The notes beneath the pieces were generated by a model, which saw only the letters and a program-made list of their open reading frames with translations, had not been told where the DNA came from and did no database searches. The translations under genes and the position numbers were made by a program. From contig JBBPYR010000197.1 of NCBI GenBank assembly GCA_038199755.1, positions 1-33,317 of the forward strand: DNA of 33,317 bases, written 5' to 3'. This stretch comes from JBBPYR01 sp038199755. Its GTDB lineage: Bacteria > Chloroflexota > Ktedonobacteria > Ktedonobacterales > Ktedonobacteraceae. Below, one piece after another: positions 16,371 to 24,392 of this stretch; within the stretch, counting starts at the first letter, position 1; every line of letters begins with the position of its first letter.

Positions 16371-16440
16371 AGTAGGGATGCTCCTGTGGACATCCTTGTT
16401 TGTCTATACTTGATGGATACCCACAAGGAGCATCCCTACT
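16371..16440. repeat. Inverted pair of a roughly 30-bp dispersed repeat
   Basis: AGTAGGGATGCTCC at 16371-16384 pairs perfectly with 16427-16440, and pairing continues imperfectly inward (16385-16395 with 16415-16425, one bulge). The inverted minus-strand copy closely matches the sequences at 27927-27954 and 27968-27997. The element lies immediately upstream of the 106-residue ORF and can fold as a cruciform or mRNA hairpin. Confidence 0.75.
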
Positions 16441-16773
16441 TGTCATCGGTTATTGTAGAGTGTGTAGTAATTTTTTCTAACGCAGGCTATTGTATCATTC
16501 TGCTCGCCACATTGCCATAGGTAAAGTACAAAGAGGAAATAAATGTGAACATTATGTTCGCACGAAGCGCATATTTGTTGCGCATACACACATCTAATGC
16601 TATTACACTACCGATTACAAAGATAATACACTGTAATTACAAATAATAGTGTTAAGAATTCTTATGAATTTATGTATAAAATTATACGAAGAAACGAATT
16701 CACCCTTGACTTTACCGTAAATCCTCTGCTATACTCGCTCTGTTGAAGAAAAATACAGGAGGCACGGAAGCAC
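16441..16773. other. AT-rich intergenic region upstream of the flavoenzyme
   Basis: No gene is seen. The stretch holds a 12-bp palindrome TAAGAATTCTTA at 16653-16664, a partial direct repeat ATTACAAA(G)ATAAT at about 16613-16650, and the promoter below. These are candidate operator elements. Confidence 0.55.
16706..16735 (+). promoter_or_regulatory. Strong promoter of the flavoenzyme gene
   Basis: TTGACT (16706-16711), an 18-bp spacer and TATACT (16730-16735) with TGC just before the -10 form a good vegetative-type promoter about 40 bp before the start codon. Confidence 0.8.
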
Positions 16774-17949
16774 GTGTACAAGCAAAAGATTGTTGTTGTA
16801 GGAGGCGGAATTGTTGGTCTTTCTACCGCGTATGCCCTTTTGAAGCAAGGAATGAAGCAAGTAACTGTTCTGGAGCAAGCAACAATCGATCACAAACGCT
16901 CCACTTCGCATGGCATCTCACGTTTATTACGCTTCGAATATGGGAACGATGCTTTTTATTCTGATCTGGTACACCACAGTTCAAAACGTTGGCGTACGTT
17001 AGAACGCATGACAGGACAAACATTATACACACCTACAGAACTGCTTGTACTCGGTCATGAAGGTGATCAGTTTACGCAACCAAGCTATACCAACCTGCGA
17101 CGCATGGGTCTGCCTGTAGAATTTGTTTCGCGTCAGGAGTGCAAACAATATTTTCCCCAATTTAACCTTCAAGACTGTGATCAGTTCACCTATAACCATG
17201 AAGCGGGTATTTTACATGCCTCTCACTGCCTTGGCACCCTCAAAGCATTAATCGCCGATCTGGGAGGGACTATTTGTGAAGGGAAGCGCATTCATGACAT
17301 CACGTATGATACAACGCACGTTCCCATACGCTTACATTGCGATGATGGCGACACCCTGACAGCTGATCGGGTTGTGCTTGCTCTGGGTCCCTGGGTGCAT
17401 ACGTTACTAGGAGAACTGTCCCTCCCCGTTCGCCCAACTCGTCAATATCTGCTTTATTTTGGAAATCTTACATCGAAGGACTTCGATATTCACACCTTTC
17501 CCGCATTTCTTTCAAGAGACCTTTATGGTTTTCCGCTCCATAGTAGTTTCGATTCCTCTGGCCCACGCTGGCTCAAAGTGGCATCACATGCCTTTGGGAA
17601 TACCATCAACCCCAACGACGAGCCACAAATTGAGGAACGAGTCATCGCCCAGATCAGAAAGAAGATCGTTGATTTGTTGCCAGCAGTTCGTCACGCCACC
17701 CTTGAGCGTGTAGACACCTGTATGTATGATGTCACACCTGACGAAGATTTCATCCTTGACTATCATCCGCACAATGCACACATCATTTTTGCGTCAGGTC
17801 TCACTGGTCACGGCTTCAAATTTGGCCCGCTCCTGGGCGAGATTCTCAGCAGCCTAGTACGCGATACGCCGCCACCAGTGCCAACAACGCGCTTTCAGTT
17901 GGCTCGTTTCGCTGCACATCGTCATCTCCAGCAGGAATCGGTTGCATAA
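16774..17949 (+). CDS. Sarcosine-oxidase-like FAD-dependent amine oxidase
   Basis: The 391-residue protein matches monomeric sarcosine oxidase / N-methyl amino acid oxidases in length and motif order. VVVGGGIVGLSTAYALL (residues 7-23) binds the ADP part of FAD, STSHGISRLLRFEYG follows in its expected place, and SGLTGHGFKF (341-350) closes the flavin site. Cys316, in CMYDVTPDEDFILD, sits at the position that forms the covalent 8-alpha-S-cysteinyl FAD bond in this family. It would oxidise an N-methyl or secondary amine to imine with release of hydrogen peroxide. The real substrate cannot be read from sequence. The start is GTG with AGGAGG 11 nt upstream. Single gene with its own promoter and terminator. 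Confidence 0.87.
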   Translation: MYKQKIVVVGGGIVGLSTAYALLKQGMKQVTVLEQATIDHKRSTSHGISRLLRFEYGNDAFYSDLVHHSSKRWRTLERMTGQTLYTPTELLVLGHEGDQFTQPSYTNLRRMGLPVEFVSRQECKQYFPQFNLQDCDQFTYNHEAGILHASHCLGTLKALIADLGGTICEGKRIHDITYDTTHVPIRLHCDDGDTLTADRVVLALGPWVHTLLGELSLPVRPTRQYLLYFGNLTSKDFDIHTFPAFLSRDLYGFPLHSSFDSSGPRWLKVASHAFGNTINPNDEPQIEERVIAQIRKKIVDLLPAVRHATLERVDTCMYDVTPDEDFILDYHPHNAHIIFASGLTGHGFKFGPLLGEILSSLVRDTPPPVPTTRFQLARFAAHRHLQQESVA

Positions 17950-18012
17950 TTGGGCAATACAAAGTCCCTCTTTCATGACATTGTATAGAACATTGTGGCG
18001 GTGTTGCTATCT

Positions 18013-18045
18013 ACAAAAGCGTGAGAATGTATCTCACGCTTTTGT
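18013..18045. terminator. Bidirectional terminator
   Basis: A 14-bp perfect stem (18013-18026 / 18032-18045, loop ATGTA) has an AAAA tract in the 5' arm and TTTT in the 3' arm, so it can act on both strands between the flavoenzyme gene and acoX. Confidence 0.8.
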
Positions 18046-18070
18046 GGGTATATGCCAGTCCACAGCGGTC

Positions 18071-19045
18071 CTACTGCCGCACACCCTCAGTAATAGCACG
18101 CCGTGTATCGATGACCCAGGGGCCATCGACATCGAGTTCAATCGTGAGAGCATCGTGTGGGCCAGCGGTCATGTCCCTTTCGCCATCGAAGGCGAGCGTC
18201 ACCCCACGATCAAACTGCAAGGCAATACGCTCTCCGAGGGACATTTCGTGTACAGATTGCACATGAACGCTGGCAAACAGCCCCGGTCCAATCGCGGCTT
18301 TTACGCTACGTCCTTGCTCACCAAAGACAACATGCAAACCCGCAGGACTAGCGGCTTCGAGCGGGTGCAGCATGCCGCCAATGGCCGAGAGGCCAATGCT
18401 CCAAGGTTGAGCGCGGGTTAAAAATAGCTCATGTAAGCGACTCACATCCCAGATAGCACGCGCCCCAATCACATTATCCGTAGAAATCGCCAGGTCAACC
18501 AGGGCAAGATCAATTGGCAGCGTATCACGGTAGAGACGCAGCACTTTGGAATGCCAGCAAGCCGAGGTACGCGCAACCCGACCAGTTGCGACCATGCCCG
18601 CAGCGAGACCAGCCGTTGTACCCTCTTGAAACTCTGGAAAGACATTGTTGGTGCCAGTAGAGATGGGCAAGAGAGGCACACGACTACCACAGCCTTTGAA
18701 GACAGCACGATTCGTACCATCTCCACCAAGTGTAACGATACATGCCACACCATAGTCAACCATTAAGGCAGCGGCCCGCGTGGAGTCTTCCTGGCGTGCC
18801 ATGATATCCATCTCTAACATGTCAGCCTGGATGTTCGTCTCCCCTAATGCCTCAAGCGCACCATAGCCAATGCCGAGTGACTCCGGCATGAAAAGCACGC
18901 GGTCTACCCCAGCCGCCTCTAGTCCACGCAGGAGACGACGCACAATAGCGATCTTTTCTTGATTAGAAACGACCCAGCCCTGGGCGACAATGCGTCGAAT
19001 GTCCTTGCCACTGGAAGGATTTGCAATAATGCCAACTGTTACCAT
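18071..19045 (-). CDS. acoX: AcoX, NAD-kinase-like protein of the acetoin operon
   Basis: The 324-residue protein has an ATP-NAD/AcoX kinase fold: GIIANPSSGKDIRRIVAQ at the N-terminus, the kinase glycine loop TLGGDGTNRAV, and PLLPISTGTNNVFPE. AcoX is regularly found in acetoin-catabolism operons, but its exact reaction is not established. Start ATG 19045 is preferred; a GTG nine codons earlier would overlap acoC by 17 bp and has no better ribosome site. It is last in the acoABCX order and ends at the bidirectional terminator. Confidence 0.88.
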   Translation of the reverse strand: MVTVGIIANPSSGKDIRRIVAQGWVVSNQEKIAIVRRLLRGLEAAGVDRVLFMPESLGIGYGALEALGETNIQADMLEMDIMARQEDSTRAAALMVDYGVACIVTLGGDGTNRAVFKGCGSRVPLLPISTGTNNVFPEFQEGTTAGLAAGMVATGRVARTSACWHSKVLRLYRDTLPIDLALVDLAISTDNVIGARAIWDVSRLHELFLTRAQPWSIGLSAIGGMLHPLEAASPAGLHVVFGEQGRSVKAAIGPGLFASVHVQSVHEMSLGERIALQFDRGVTLAFDGERDMTAGPHDALTIELDVDGPWVIDTRRAITEGVRQ

Positions 19046-19055
19046 ACGTGTCGTC

Positions 19056-20135
19056 TCATGATGCGTGTACACTGACTAATTGTACGAGTTGTTCTGTCAC
19101 TGCCTGGGGCTGCTCGACGGGCAATGCATGAGCCCCATCGGCAATGATCTGCAATTGCGCACCCTGAATGCCCGCAGCCAACTGCCGCGAAAGCCCTGGC
19201 GGTGTAAGCTGATCTTGTGCTCCCACTAAGACAATCGTTGGCGCATGAATCATGGCAAGGCGGGGATGCAGGTCAATCTTAGCAACCATACGTGCAGCGG
19301 CGGCGATACTGGCGGCATCACTCGCTAACATGCCTTTACGAATGGTAGCCACAATCTTGGGATTTGCCTCCATAAACGCTGGCGAAAAGCTCAGTTGTAA
19401 GAACTTATCGGTGATGGCACCCATACCATTAAAGCTCGCACTACTGGCTAATTCAAAGAAGAGGTTGCGCGTCTGCTGGGGGAATGCGGCGGTGCTATCT
19501 ATCAAAGCCAGTCCCGCGACCATTTCAGGATTGCTCGCGGCTAATTCCATTGCAATCATGCCACCAAGCGACTGTCCCGCGAAAATGGCGCGTTGCATGG
19601 AGAGGGCCGCAAGTAAGCCTTTCAGGTCGGCAACATGTTTCGCCAGCGTGTGTGCGCCGCTAGCACGTTCTGAGGCACCATGACCACGAAGATCATAGCT
19701 GATGATCTCAATACCAGCTAACTGGCTCTGATCTATACTCGCCCACAGTCCCATACTACTCGCCAAACCATGAATGAGCACGAGCGGAAAACCTGAGCCG
19801 CTACGCTGCACCGCCAACGTAACACCATTCGCGGCAATCTTTTGCAGTGATCCAGCGTCTACGCTACTCTTTTTCGGTGCCAGCTGGAGTTCAGTACCCT
19901 CGATCACAGCGATTTTGCCGAGAGTCGCCCCCACGTCCAGTTCATCACCTTCCTGCGCTAGAATGGTGAGCACGCCACTGGCATCGGCCTCGATCTCGCT
20001 ATTGAGCTTATCGGTTTCTACCTCACAAATAGGCTCACCCGCCGTGACCACCTCACCATCTTGTTTATGCCAGCGCACCACCGTCCCATAGGTCATCGTC
20101 ATGCCCAATTTAGGCATAGTTACCTCGCGCTCCAT
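19056..20135 (-). CDS. acoC: Acetoin dehydrogenase E2: lipoyl domain fused to alpha/beta hydrolase
   Basis: The 359-residue protein begins with a lipoyl domain (about 1-80), Lys43 in ETDKLN being the lipoylation site. A short linker leads to an alpha/beta-hydrolase fold (about 100-359) with the oxyanion-hole HGLAS, the YDLRGHGAS loop, and nucleophile Ser189 in GQSLGG. AcoC proteins of acetoin systems share this architecture. It accepts the acetyl unit from E1 and transfers it to CoA. There is no classical peripheral-subunit-binding domain. Start ATG 20135 has AAAGG 8 nt upstream; the longer frame reaches into the intergenic hairpin and is rejected. Confidence 0.9.
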   Translation of the reverse strand: MEREVTMPKLGMTMTYGTVVRWHKQDGEVVTAGEPICEVETDKLNSEIEADASGVLTILAQEGDELDVGATLGKIAVIEGTELQLAPKKSSVDAGSLQKIAANGVTLAVQRSGSGFPLVLIHGLASSMGLWASIDQSQLAGIEIISYDLRGHGASERASGAHTLAKHVADLKGLLAALSMQRAIFAGQSLGGMIAMELAASNPEMVAGLALIDSTAAFPQQTRNLFFELASSASFNGMGAITDKFLQLSFSPAFMEANPKIVATIRKGMLASDAASIAAAARMVAKIDLHPRLAMIHAPTIVLVGAQDQLTPPGLSRQLAAGIQGAQLQIIADGAHALPVEQPQAVTEQLVQLVSVHAS

Positions 20136-20158
20136 CGGTCTTGCCTTTCTCAGTTGTA

Positions 20159-20238
20159 TTTTGGATGCATGCGCTATCCGTCTGGAAACCTGCTTGAAGC
20201 AGGAAGAAATTCCAGATAGGTAGCGCACGCATCCAAAA
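20159..20238 (-). promoter_or_regulatory. Long intercistronic hairpin between acoB and acoC
   Basis: Arms of 29 nt (20159-20187 and 20210-20238, 25 matches) enclose a smaller CCTGC/GCAGG stem. It begins 4 nt past the acoB stop and ends about 24 nt before the acoC start. No T-run follows on the minus strand, so it is more likely an mRNA-stabilising, processing or partial-termination element than a full terminator. Confidence 0.65.
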
Positions 20239-20242
20239 GCAA

Positions 20243-21274
20243 TTACCTTCCGAGCACGTTATGGACCGCAGCCACGATTTTCTCCGGGCTGGGCAGATAG
20301 GCGTCTTCCAGTACAGGACTAAATGGTACAGGAGCATGAGGTGGTGTTACCAGACCAACGGGTCCACGCAACGAGCTAAAACCCTTGCTGGCAACAATAC
20401 CCGCAATATGCGTTGCCAGACCACAGACGGGATTTGCTTCATCCGCAATGACCAGATGACCCGTCTTTGCTACCGATTGTAGGATGGTAGCTTCGTCGAG
20501 AGGAGAAATGGTACGCAGATCCACCACTTCGGCATCAATACCGCTCTTCGCCAGTTCCTCGGCAGCCGTTAGAGCGTGACGTGCCGTCATGCTCGCACCA
20601 ACGATGGTTACGTCTCTACCAACGCGAGTGATGGCGGCCTTGCCTAGCGGCACGACATATTCACCTTCGGGCATCTCGCCCTTGAGCTGATACATCGCTA
20701 GGTGCTCACACACGATCACGGGGTTGCCATCGCGTAGAGCCGCCGTTAATAAGCCCTTCGCATCGGCGGGATTAGAGGCAGCTATCACTTTCAAGCCGGG
20801 AATTTGTGCGAACATAGGATACAGCACCATTGAGTGTTGCGCGGCTGCACGGAAGCCACCACCGATGATGGTGCGTACCACAATCGGAATTGAGGCTTTG
20901 CCACCGAACATATAGCGTATCTTCGACGCTTGGTTGAGCATAGAGTCCATGCAACTGCCGATAAAGCTACAAAACATCAGTTCGGCAATGGGCACTAGAC
21001 CTGTCGCGGCAGCACCTACCGCTGTTCCCATGTATCCCGCCTCGGAGAGAGGAGTGTCTCTGACACGCTCGCGTCCAAACTCTTGTACCAGCCCTTTTGT
21101 GACACCTAGCACGCCACCCCAGGCTTCATCTTCTTCCAGATGGGGCAGGGTCGCGCCACCGGCAACATCCTCGCCCATCAGAATGACACGCGGATTGCGA
21201 CGCATCTCCAGGCGAATTGCTTCATTGATAGCTTCGGCAACGGTGACGGTTTTTGTCTGCATCTGTACAGCCAT
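20243..21274 (-). CDS. acoB: Acetoin dehydrogenase E1 component, beta subunit
   Basis: The 343-residue protein is a transketolase-type beta subunit: VAEAINEAIRLEMRRNPRVILMGEDV near the N-terminus, RVRDTPLSEAGYMGTAVGAA carrying the conserved active-site Glu, QASKIRYMFGG, and a C-terminal half with TIVGASMTARHA and DAEVVDLRTISPLD. It pairs with AcoA to form the thiamine-diphosphate-dependent E1. Start ATG 21274 follows AAAGGGG at 9 nt; an upstream in-frame ATG overlaps that ribosome site. Acetoin specificity, as against pyruvate or branched-chain oxoacids, rests on the neighbouring acoX and hydrolase-type acoC. Confidence 0.92.
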   Translation of the reverse strand: MAVQMQTKTVTVAEAINEAIRLEMRRNPRVILMGEDVAGGATLPHLEEDEAWGGVLGVTKGLVQEFGRERVRDTPLSEAGYMGTAVGAAATGLVPIAELMFCSFIGSCMDSMLNQASKIRYMFGGKASIPIVVRTIIGGGFRAAAQHSMVLYPMFAQIPGLKVIAASNPADAKGLLTAALRDGNPVIVCEHLAMYQLKGEMPEGEYVVPLGKAAITRVGRDVTIVGASMTARHALTAAEELAKSGIDAEVVDLRTISPLDEATILQSVAKTGHLVIADEANPVCGLATHIAGIVASKGFSSLRGPVGLVTPPHAPVPFSPVLEDAYLPSPEKIVAAVHNVLGR

Positions 21275-21303
21275 GAGTTGTTCCCCTTTGTACATTCTCT
21301 CGT

Positions 21304-22269
21304 CTAAACAGTTACATAGACATCAGTATCAACTTCGCTCAACTCAGGATAGGGGCTTTGGTCAGCGAACGCGACAGCGTTTTGTATGTTCGCTTTCACA
21401 CGTGCATCCACGGCATCCAGTTCTGCGCTGGTCAGTAACCCTTGTTGAGTTGTCAAAGTGCGGAAATTGCTGATGGGGTCACGCGCAATCATGCTCTGTT
21501 GTAACACATCTGTTTTATACAACTGCTGATCGCCCTCAAAGTGACCGTTAAAGCGGTAGGTTTTGCACTCAAGCAAGCTCGGTCCCTGCCCACGACGTGC
21601 ACGTTTAATCGCTTCCTGGGCGGCTTCATAGACGGCAAGTACATCCATACCATCAACGGTGGCACCGGGGATGCCGTAACCGGCGGCTCGGTCACTAATG
21701 TTTTCAATAGCACAATGGTACGATGCAGGAGTAGACTCTGCAAAACCGTTGTTTTCCGCAATAAAAACAACGGGGAGTTTCCAGATCGAGGCAAGATTGA
21801 GGGATTCATGGAAGGTACCCTCTTCGGCGGCACCATCGCCAAAGAAACATACACAGACCTGATCTGTGCCGAGAACTTTCGCGGTGAGAGCCGCACCACA
21901 GGCCAGAGGGGGACCACCACCAACAATGCCGTTGGCACCCAGCATGCCTTTGCTGACATCGGCAATATGCATGCTACCACCCTTGCCCTTGCACAAGCCA
22001 GTGGCCTTCCCAAATATCTCAGCCATCATGCCGTTGACATCGCATCCCTTGGCGATGCAATGCCCGTGTCCGCGATGCGTGCTGGTAATCGTATCATCAT
22101 CGCGTAGATGAGCGAGTACGCCAGTCGCTACGGCCTCTTCTCCTGCATACAAATGGACAAAGCCGGGGATGCGTCCTTTGGCAAATTCCTCTTTGACGTG
22201 TGTCTCGAACTCACGAATAGTCACCATGGTCTCGTAGAGGTGTAGAAGGGTATCTTTGTCTAGCTGCAT
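21304..22269 (-). CDS. acoA: Acetoin dehydrogenase E1 component, alpha subunit
   Basis: The 321-residue protein has THRGHGHCIAKG, GKGGSMHIAD and the thiamine-diphosphate motif GDGAAEEG...AENN (GDG 144-146, NN 173-174) typical of the AcoA/PDH-alpha family. With AcoB it cleaves acetoin to acetaldehyde and an acetyl unit. Start ATG 22269 follows AAGGAG at 6 nt; 46 extra residues in the longer frame lie in the promoter leader and are rejected. It is the first gene of the operon, followed by acoB after 29 bp. Confidence 0.92.
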   Translation of the reverse strand: MQLDKDTLLHLYETMVTIREFETHVKEEFAKGRIPGFVHLYAGEEAVATGVLAHLRDDDTITSTHRGHGHCIAKGCDVNGMMAEIFGKATGLCKGKGGSMHIADVSKGMLGANGIVGGGPPLACGAALTAKVLGTDQVCVCFFGDGAAEEGTFHESLNLASIWKLPVVFIAENNGFAESTPASYHCAIENISDRAAGYGIPGATVDGMDVLAVYEAAQEAIKRARRGQGPSLLECKTYRFNGHFEGDQQLYKTDVLQQSMIARDPISNFRTLTTQQGLLTSAELDAVDARVKANIQNAVAFADQSPYPELSEVDTDVYVTV

Positions 22270-22373
22270 TGTTCGCTCCTTGTACCTGCGGGCATCGTTA
22301 CCCGACATTCCTATGGAAACGTGTGGAAATGTGGATCGTTCCTCATAGACAAAAAACAGCTTGTACAAGAATA

Positions 22374-22407
22374 AGTATACTGATTTGCACAGTACATTAC
22401 AATGCAA
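22374..22407 (-). promoter_or_regulatory. Promoter of the aco operon with a dyad over the -35
   Basis: On the minus strand, TTGTAA (22397-22402), a 17-bp spacer and TATACT (22374-22379) form a promoter about 105 bp before acoA. An inverted repeat TTGCA-N13-TGCAA at 22385-22407 covers the -35 element and most of the spacer, a plausible operator. Confidence 0.55.
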
Positions 22408-22425
22408 TAATTTCTGGATATAAAC

Positions 22426-22477
22426 ATAAGAGCAAGGTGCATCAGCCGCAAAGTCGCCTGATGCACCTTGCTCTTAT
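22426..22477. terminator. Strong hairpin between phaC and aco operon
   Basis: Perfect 20-bp arms (22426-22445 / 22458-22477) with a 12-nt loop begin 3 bp after the phaC stop. The T-rich tract TTTTATTTTT follows on the plus strand; on the minus strand the tail is only moderately T-rich. It separates the pha and aco transcripts. Confidence 0.8.
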
Positions 22478-22479
22478 TT

Positions 22480-24312
22480 TTATTTTTCTAAGACATACGT
22501 TCCTGGTGCGGCCACCAGTGCGGGGTGGGCCTTGCTACCCACGGCAGGGGCAGCAATCTGCTCTCCTGAGCGCGTGTTGAGCCATTCCTGCCAGTCGTTC
22601 CACCAGCTCCCTTTGTGATGTTCCGCTCCTTCAAACCACTGCTCGGCGTTTTTCACGGCATTGTCATTCGTCCAGTAGCCACGGCCCTTTATCGGCGGAT
22701 TGATGACACCCGCGATGTGGCCGCTACCACCGAGGGCAAAGCGCACATTGCCACTGGCCAGTTGTGAGATGCGCCACGCAGATCTCCACGGCACAATATG
22801 ATCCTGCTGCGCACCCACGGCATAGATGTCCTGTGTAATCTTACTCAGGTCAATCGGCACACCCTTCAACACAACCTTGCCGGGCTTGATCAAATTGTTT
22901 TCCAGGTAAGTGTTACGCAGATAGTACGAGTGGGCTGCACGTGTCATGCGCGTACCATCGTTGTTCCAGTACAACAAGTCAAAGGCGGGCGGCTCTTTAC
23001 CGAGCAGGTAGTTATTGACGACGTTACTCCAGATCAGATCGTTGGCACGAAGCATATTAAACATTGTTGACATCGAACGGCTATCAAGATAGCCCTTTTT
23101 CATCATCTGCCCTTCAAGATAGGACACCTGCGGCTCATCTATAAAGACTGACGTATCTCCCACCTCGGTAAAATCTTGCAGGGCCACTAGGAAGGTCGCA
23201 GTATGAATCGTCTTCTGCTTTTTGGTTGCGAGATACGAGAGTGCGCAAGAGAGCAGCGTCCCACCCACACAATATCCCACCGTATTCACCTGCTTGGAGC
23301 CGGTAATTTCCGTGATCACATCCAGTGTGTCCAGTATGCCCATGGTGAGATAATCGTCAAGACTGATCTCTTCCATCGATGCATCGGGATTTTTCCAGCT
23401 CACCACAAAGACGCTAAAGCCTTGATCGACCAGGAATTTGATGAGGCTATTCTGCGGCTGCATATCCAAAATGTAGTACTTGTTGATCCACGGCGGAATG
23501 AAGAGCAAGGGAATAGCATAGACCTTCTCAGTCGTTGGCTGATACTGTAGCAGTTCTATCAACGTGTTGCGATACACGACCTGCCCAGGCGTCGTTGCCA
23601 GGTTGACCCCTGGCGTGAAGGCTTCGGTATCGGTCATTTTGATCTGGCCGCTTTTAATGTCTCGCATCAGGTGTTCCATACCCGCCACCAGATTTTGCCC
23701 GCCGCTCTGAATCGTCTCGTGAATCACTTGTGGGTTGGTAAAAAGAAAATTGGTTGGGCTAATGGCATCTAAAAACTGGCGCAGATAAAAAACGGTTTTA
23801 TGTTGCTGCTTCTCGTCCAGCCCCTTTACCTCTGCAACCGATTTGAGCAGCGTGGTAGCAGTCAATAGGTAGTTTTGTTTAATTGCGTCGAACACGGGGT
23901 TCTGCTGCCAATCAGGAGCACTAAAGCGCTTATCCCCTGGCTCGGCCTTAGCAATCGGTTCTCCATCTTGCCCTTGGCCCCAGAATTTGAGCATGGTGTT
24001 AGTGGTTAACTGCGCATATTGCTGTGCAAAGTTGTTATAATTGGACCACATCGTGGCAGGATCGCTTGCTGCCGCCAGCCCAAGCTTTTGAAATGAGCGC
24101 ATCGCTTCAATAGGATCAAGTGGCAACATTTTACTAGTAGGATTCATCTGCCAGAGTTGGGCAAGCAAACTGGTCCAAGGGTCTTTTGCATCACTAGATA
24201 TCTGCCAACCAGCTACAGGGGCTGGTGCTTGAAAGGGTTTCACAGTATGCTCAAGCAGCTTTTCCCATGCCTCAAAGGGATTTTGTCCCGAGGATGATGT
24301 ATCTGTAGACAT
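22480..24312 (-). CDS. phaC: Class I-type poly(3-hydroxyalkanoate) synthase
   Basis: The 610-residue enzyme polymerises (R)-3-hydroxyacyl-CoA at the granule surface. It has the long N-terminal region of class I/II synthases (GDKRFSAPDWQQNPVFDAIKQ near 126-146) and an alpha/beta-hydrolase core with the modified lipase box GYCVGG carrying nucleophile Cys348. Downstream are an Asp in GAQQDHIVPW and the His in GSGHIAG. At about 600 residues it matches single-subunit synthases, unlike the 358-residue PhaC encoded elsewhere in this window. AAGGAG lies 8 nt before the ATG. It is last in the phaB-phaA-phaC order. Confidence 0.95.
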   Translation of the reverse strand: MSTDTSSSGQNPFEAWEKLLEHTVKPFQAPAPVAGWQISSDAKDPWTSLLAQLWQMNPTSKMLPLDPIEAMRSFQKLGLAAASDPATMWSNYNNFAQQYAQLTTNTMLKFWGQGQDGEPIAKAEPGDKRFSAPDWQQNPVFDAIKQNYLLTATTLLKSVAEVKGLDEKQQHKTVFYLRQFLDAISPTNFLFTNPQVIHETIQSGGQNLVAGMEHLMRDIKSGQIKMTDTEAFTPGVNLATTPGQVVYRNTLIELLQYQPTTEKVYAIPLLFIPPWINKYYILDMQPQNSLIKFLVDQGFSVFVVSWKNPDASMEEISLDDYLTMGILDTLDVITEITGSKQVNTVGYCVGGTLLSCALSYLATKKQKTIHTATFLVALQDFTEVGDTSVFIDEPQVSYLEGQMMKKGYLDSRSMSTMFNMLRANDLIWSNVVNNYLLGKEPPAFDLLYWNNDGTRMTRAAHSYYLRNTYLENNLIKPGKVVLKGVPIDLSKITQDIYAVGAQQDHIVPWRSAWRISQLASGNVRFALGGSGHIAGVINPPIKGRGYWTNDNAVKNAEQWFEGAEHHKGSWWNDWQEWLNTRSGEQIAAPAVGSKAHPALVAAPGTYVLEK

Positions 24313-24338
24313 TATTTTTACTCCTTAAAACGTAATAA

Positions 24339-24377
24339 GACGGCGTGACAGCGACATAGTATCACTATCACACCGTC
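24339..24377 (-). promoter_or_regulatory. Intercistronic hairpin between phaA and phaC
   Basis: Arms of 16 nt (24339-24354 / 24362-24377) with a 7-nt loop. The three non-identical positions become U-G wobbles in the minus-strand RNA but A-C mismatches in the plus-strand RNA, so the structure fits the pha transcript specifically. It may tune expression of phaC relative to phaA. Confidence 0.6.
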
Positions 24378-24392
24378 AAATGGTACTACATG

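Noticed and set aside
22270..22407. 46-residue N-terminal extension of AcoA
   Set aside because: Covers the predicted promoter and leader; the ATG at 22269 has a good AAGGAG and matches family length.
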